Source: Paulownia fortunei
Taxonomy: Eukaryota > Streptophyta > Magnoliopsida > Lamiales > Paulowniaceae
Direction of reading: 5' to 3'
NCBI GenBank assembly: GCA_019321725.1
Contig: CM033116.1
Span: 1,360,642 to 1,424,641, forward strand
Length of the DNA: 64,000 nucleotides
In this document: in pieces, positions 61,530 through 64,000 of the stretch
Position numbering within the stretch: the first letter of the stretch is position 1
Layout of the letters: every line of letters begins with the position of its first letter
Made by a program: the position numbers and the translations under genes
The notes under the pieces: generated by a model
What the model saw: the letters and a program-made list of their open reading frames with translations, nothing else
Databases searched by the model: none
What the model was told of the DNA's origin: nothing

Positions 61530-61560
61530 GTGTGTGTGTGTGTGAGAAAGAGAGAGAGAG
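61530..61560. repeat. (GT)n(GA)n microsatellite in the TRM leader
   Basis: About seven GT units are followed by GAAAGAGAGAGAGAG, 40 bp before the start codon, so length changes would alter the 5' UTR. Confidence 0.85.
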
Positions 61561-61599
61561 GGTGAAAGAGATACTGGAAAGTGACGTGAGTAACCGGAA

Positions 61600-64000
61600 A
61601 TGACAACGGGGTTAGTAAAAGAGCATAATCTGGAGAAGCAGATAGAAAAACAAATGGGTTGTATGGCTGGTTTTCTTCAAATCTTTGATCGCCATCAGAT
61701 TTTGACCGGGAAACGCCTTTATTCCGCCAAGCGCCTCCCTGCTCCCTCACCAGTATGATTATGTTCTTATTACATTTTCTCCTCTATTATCTAATGAAAG
61801 TTTTATTTTACTTACAATCTTTTTGTCCTTATTTAGGTTGTTGATATAACTTCGGAGTCGGAGAAATCAGCTCCGGCATCGCCGGCGAATTCGACGGATT
61901 TGGGAAAGCCACTACAGCCGAACAGAGTGGCAGCACCGAGTCCACAAAGGCCAAATCAGACTCCGGAGGGGGAGCTGCGTTCACCGCTGGCGGGGGCAGC
62001 GGCTGAGTTGCCGCCTAAATCACCTGTTCCTCTCCCGATATTTGAATTGAAAGAGGGCACCAGGTCCTCGTGGAAATTCTACAAGGAAGCCCCAAGGCTG
62101 TCACTCGACAGCAGGGCTACTACTGATGCAAAGGGAGGCCTCCACCCCAAAGAGATCCGAACAACTACCTCCATTCTATCCGTGGCCAATGGAGGCGATA
62201 CTATTGCTAGTGATACGACTGATGGAGGCCAACACCACCGGTCTCCCAGTGTTATTGCCAGGCTCATGGGCCTGGAGCCATTGCCAAATTCATCTGGTTC
62301 TGAACCAGAAAAGAAGCCGGAGCTCCGGAGATCCGCATCTGAATCGAGAGTCTCGAAGGATCTGTTTCAATCTCGATTCATCGCAGACGGCAGCAATTTT
62401 TATTCCAAGCAGCCAACTCAATCGCATTCTGCCCTTTCCAACAATGCGATGAAAAATAGTGCGCCAATGGACGCACATTATGCAGATCCGAGGAACCATT
62501 CACTCAAAAATGCTCTAAAGGCTGAAGGCCCTGATGGATTGAACAAAGGCTGCCTTAGTTTTACATCGCCATGGAGAGCTCCGCAGCACCGGAAAAGCTT
62601 CTTCGATTCAGGGGACATCTTCCCAGAGCCAAAACAAACTGTATCAATCTACGGAGAGATTGAGAAGAGAATTAAAATGAGAGGAATAGACGAACAATCA
62701 AAAGATTTAGAGACCTTGAAACAAATTCTCGAAGCTCTGCAACTCAAAGGACTCCTGCATTCTAAACAACCGTCGCAGCAAAATCAAGTCCGCCACCGGA
62801 ACTTTGTTTACGGCGAGTCACCAATCGTCCTAATGAAACCTTCGAGATCGTCAGCTTCAACCCCAATTAGCCGCAGGGCGGGAAATGATTATTCGCCGTC
62901 GAATGGTAAAAATCAAGTCCGTGGCGTGCGTCGGAATTACAGCCTCGCCGGAGAAACTTCGCCGTCGGTGAGTCCCCGGCGGGAACGAAACTTACGGAGT
63001 CCGACCCGAGTGGGTCGAAGTTCGAGCCCGACGAGCCGGAGTAGTGAGGGCAATGCGAGTGCGGGCCGGTCAAACTCACTGGTCAAACCTAAGCCATTGG
63101 GCGTTGAAACTCAGAGGAGAGTAAACGAGTCACCAGATAATCGCAAAGCCTCTCCAGTTCATTCACCGAAGCTCAACACGAGAAGAACCGGACCGGATCC
63201 AACGGTCAGTAATCGATCGCCCAGGAGCAAGAAAGCGACGTCAGGGATTCACCAGAAAGAGAAGATCACGACCGTTGTCGTCGCAGAGGATGAATCGTCA
63301 TCCATTTCTGGAAGCAGTATCACTACATCCACTACTGATACAGAGGTAATTTAATTTACATTTTAATTGAACCCATTTAACTAACGTTAATTTCTAGTTA
63401 AATAGTTCTAACTAATGCATAATTGACAACACAGAGGTCGAAGGCTGAGGAATTCAAGGAGGGGAGGAATTTATTGGAGAGATGCGATAAGCTGCTTCAC
63501 AGCATAGCGGTGATGGCTGCAACCGACATGCAACCGAGTCCCGTGTCCGTTCTTGATTCGTCGTTCTACAAGGACGAGTCATTGACCCCTTCGCCTGTTA
63601 CAACCAAACGTAATATCGATTTCAAAGGTACAATTAACTAATTACATGTCACATCATTATCAGTTGGTCAATTTTTATTTTTATTTTTTTAAGATTTATG
63701 TCTGAATCAGTTTAGAAGGAAAAATAAGGGCAGTATCTAGTTTGACTTTGGGGGTAAGCTAGAGATTTTGTAGTTGTTGTGCTATAATATCTGCACTGAA
63801 CTGAAAGTATTTAAATGTGGGGATTAATTGTGGGAGAAGATTGATTGGAGGAGAAGTGGGGAGTGGGCTGATGGAAAAGGGGTTTTAGGTTTTAGGGTAG
63901 AGAGGTTGGGAAATGTGGCATGTGACGAGGGTGTACGTAAGTCACGTGGAGTGGGACCATGCCCCGCCCCTAGATGGGGAATCGTCCTTGCCGTCGGCGT
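61600..64000 (+). CDS. LONGIFOLIA/TRM-type protein (TRM3/TRM4-like), 5' part
   Basis: TRM/LONGIFOLIA proteins act on cortical microtubules and promote lengthwise cell growth; some recruit TON1 and PP2A. Visible exons are 61600-61752, 61837-63345 and 63435-63627, then a donor (AAAG|GTACAA) and intron to the window end; the gene continues to the right. At least 618 codons are present, in frame. Family motifs are LEKQIEKQMGCMAGFLQIFD (about 11-30), EGTRSSWKF and PRLSLDSR (about 123-144), SPSVIARLMGLE (about 187-198), LETLKQILEALQLKGLL (about 342-358) and ESPIVLMKP (about 378-386). A Ser/Arg/Pro-rich stretch follows, then the block ERCDKLLHSIAVMAA in exon 3. The C-terminal DUF4378 region with the TON1-recruiting motif would lie outside the window. 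The ATG at 61600 gives MTTGLVKEHNLEK, the usual start of TRM3/TRM4-type proteins. Confidence 0.93.
63628..64000 (+). other. Intron 3 of the TRM gene, partial
   Basis: After the donor at 63628 no in-frame continuation was found. The sequence is GT-rich then moderately GC-rich at the very end (CACGTGG near 63945, GCCCCGCCCC near 63961). The next exon must lie outside the window, or start at its edge. Confidence 0.5.

Overview
This 64 kb window is nuclear DNA from a flowering plant, most likely a eudicot and possibly an asterid. The evidence is AT-rich DNA full of microsatellites and small inverted-repeat elements, GT-AG introns, plant-only gene families (class A heat shock factor, INDETERMINATE-domain zinc finger, AMT2-type ammonium transporter, LONGIFOLIA/TRM protein), two MIR167 precursors and a plant-type tRNA-Glu(UUC). 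I cannot name the species. The genes look like single-copy euchromatic genes with no shared pathway. I saw no bacterial-style operon, CRISPR array or virus.

Layout from left to right. A class A heat shock factor gene (1020-2512, +) has perfect and near-perfect heat shock elements upstream. A long AT-rich spacer (about 3300-11290) holds tandem duplications and MITE-like elements. An IDD zinc-finger transcription factor (12156-15141, +) has a leader with three short uORFs. A second spacer holds a tRNA-Glu(UUC) (22455-22526, -). Two MIR167 precursors lie on the + strand (25722-25876 and 30278-30362), each with a TATA box upstream. A complete COPII coat gene, SEC24A-like (33549-41378, -), has 12 coding exons, a 5' UTR exon near 42256-42395 and one probable GC-AG intron.

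Further right are a four-EF-hand calmodulin-like gene (44283-45388, -), a broken AMT2-type ammonium transporter copy (about 48545-50225, +) that still shows its intron borders and carries an LTR-like insertion, and an intact AMT2-type transporter (51249-52868, +). A third gene-poor spacer (52869-61400) follows. A LONGIFOLIA/TRM-type gene starts at 61600 (+) and runs off the right end.

The observations most worth a second look are the pair of same-strand MIR167 genes 4.5 kb apart, the AMT2 tandem pair with one dead member, the GC-AG intron in SEC24, the heat shock elements before the HSF gene, the uORFs (including an ATG directly followed by a stop) before the IDD and TRM genes, and a dispersed repeat family present about five times in the window. 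I found nothing I would call a new biological system. Exon borders were placed by eye from splice consensus, frame and family alignment from memory, and no search was run.
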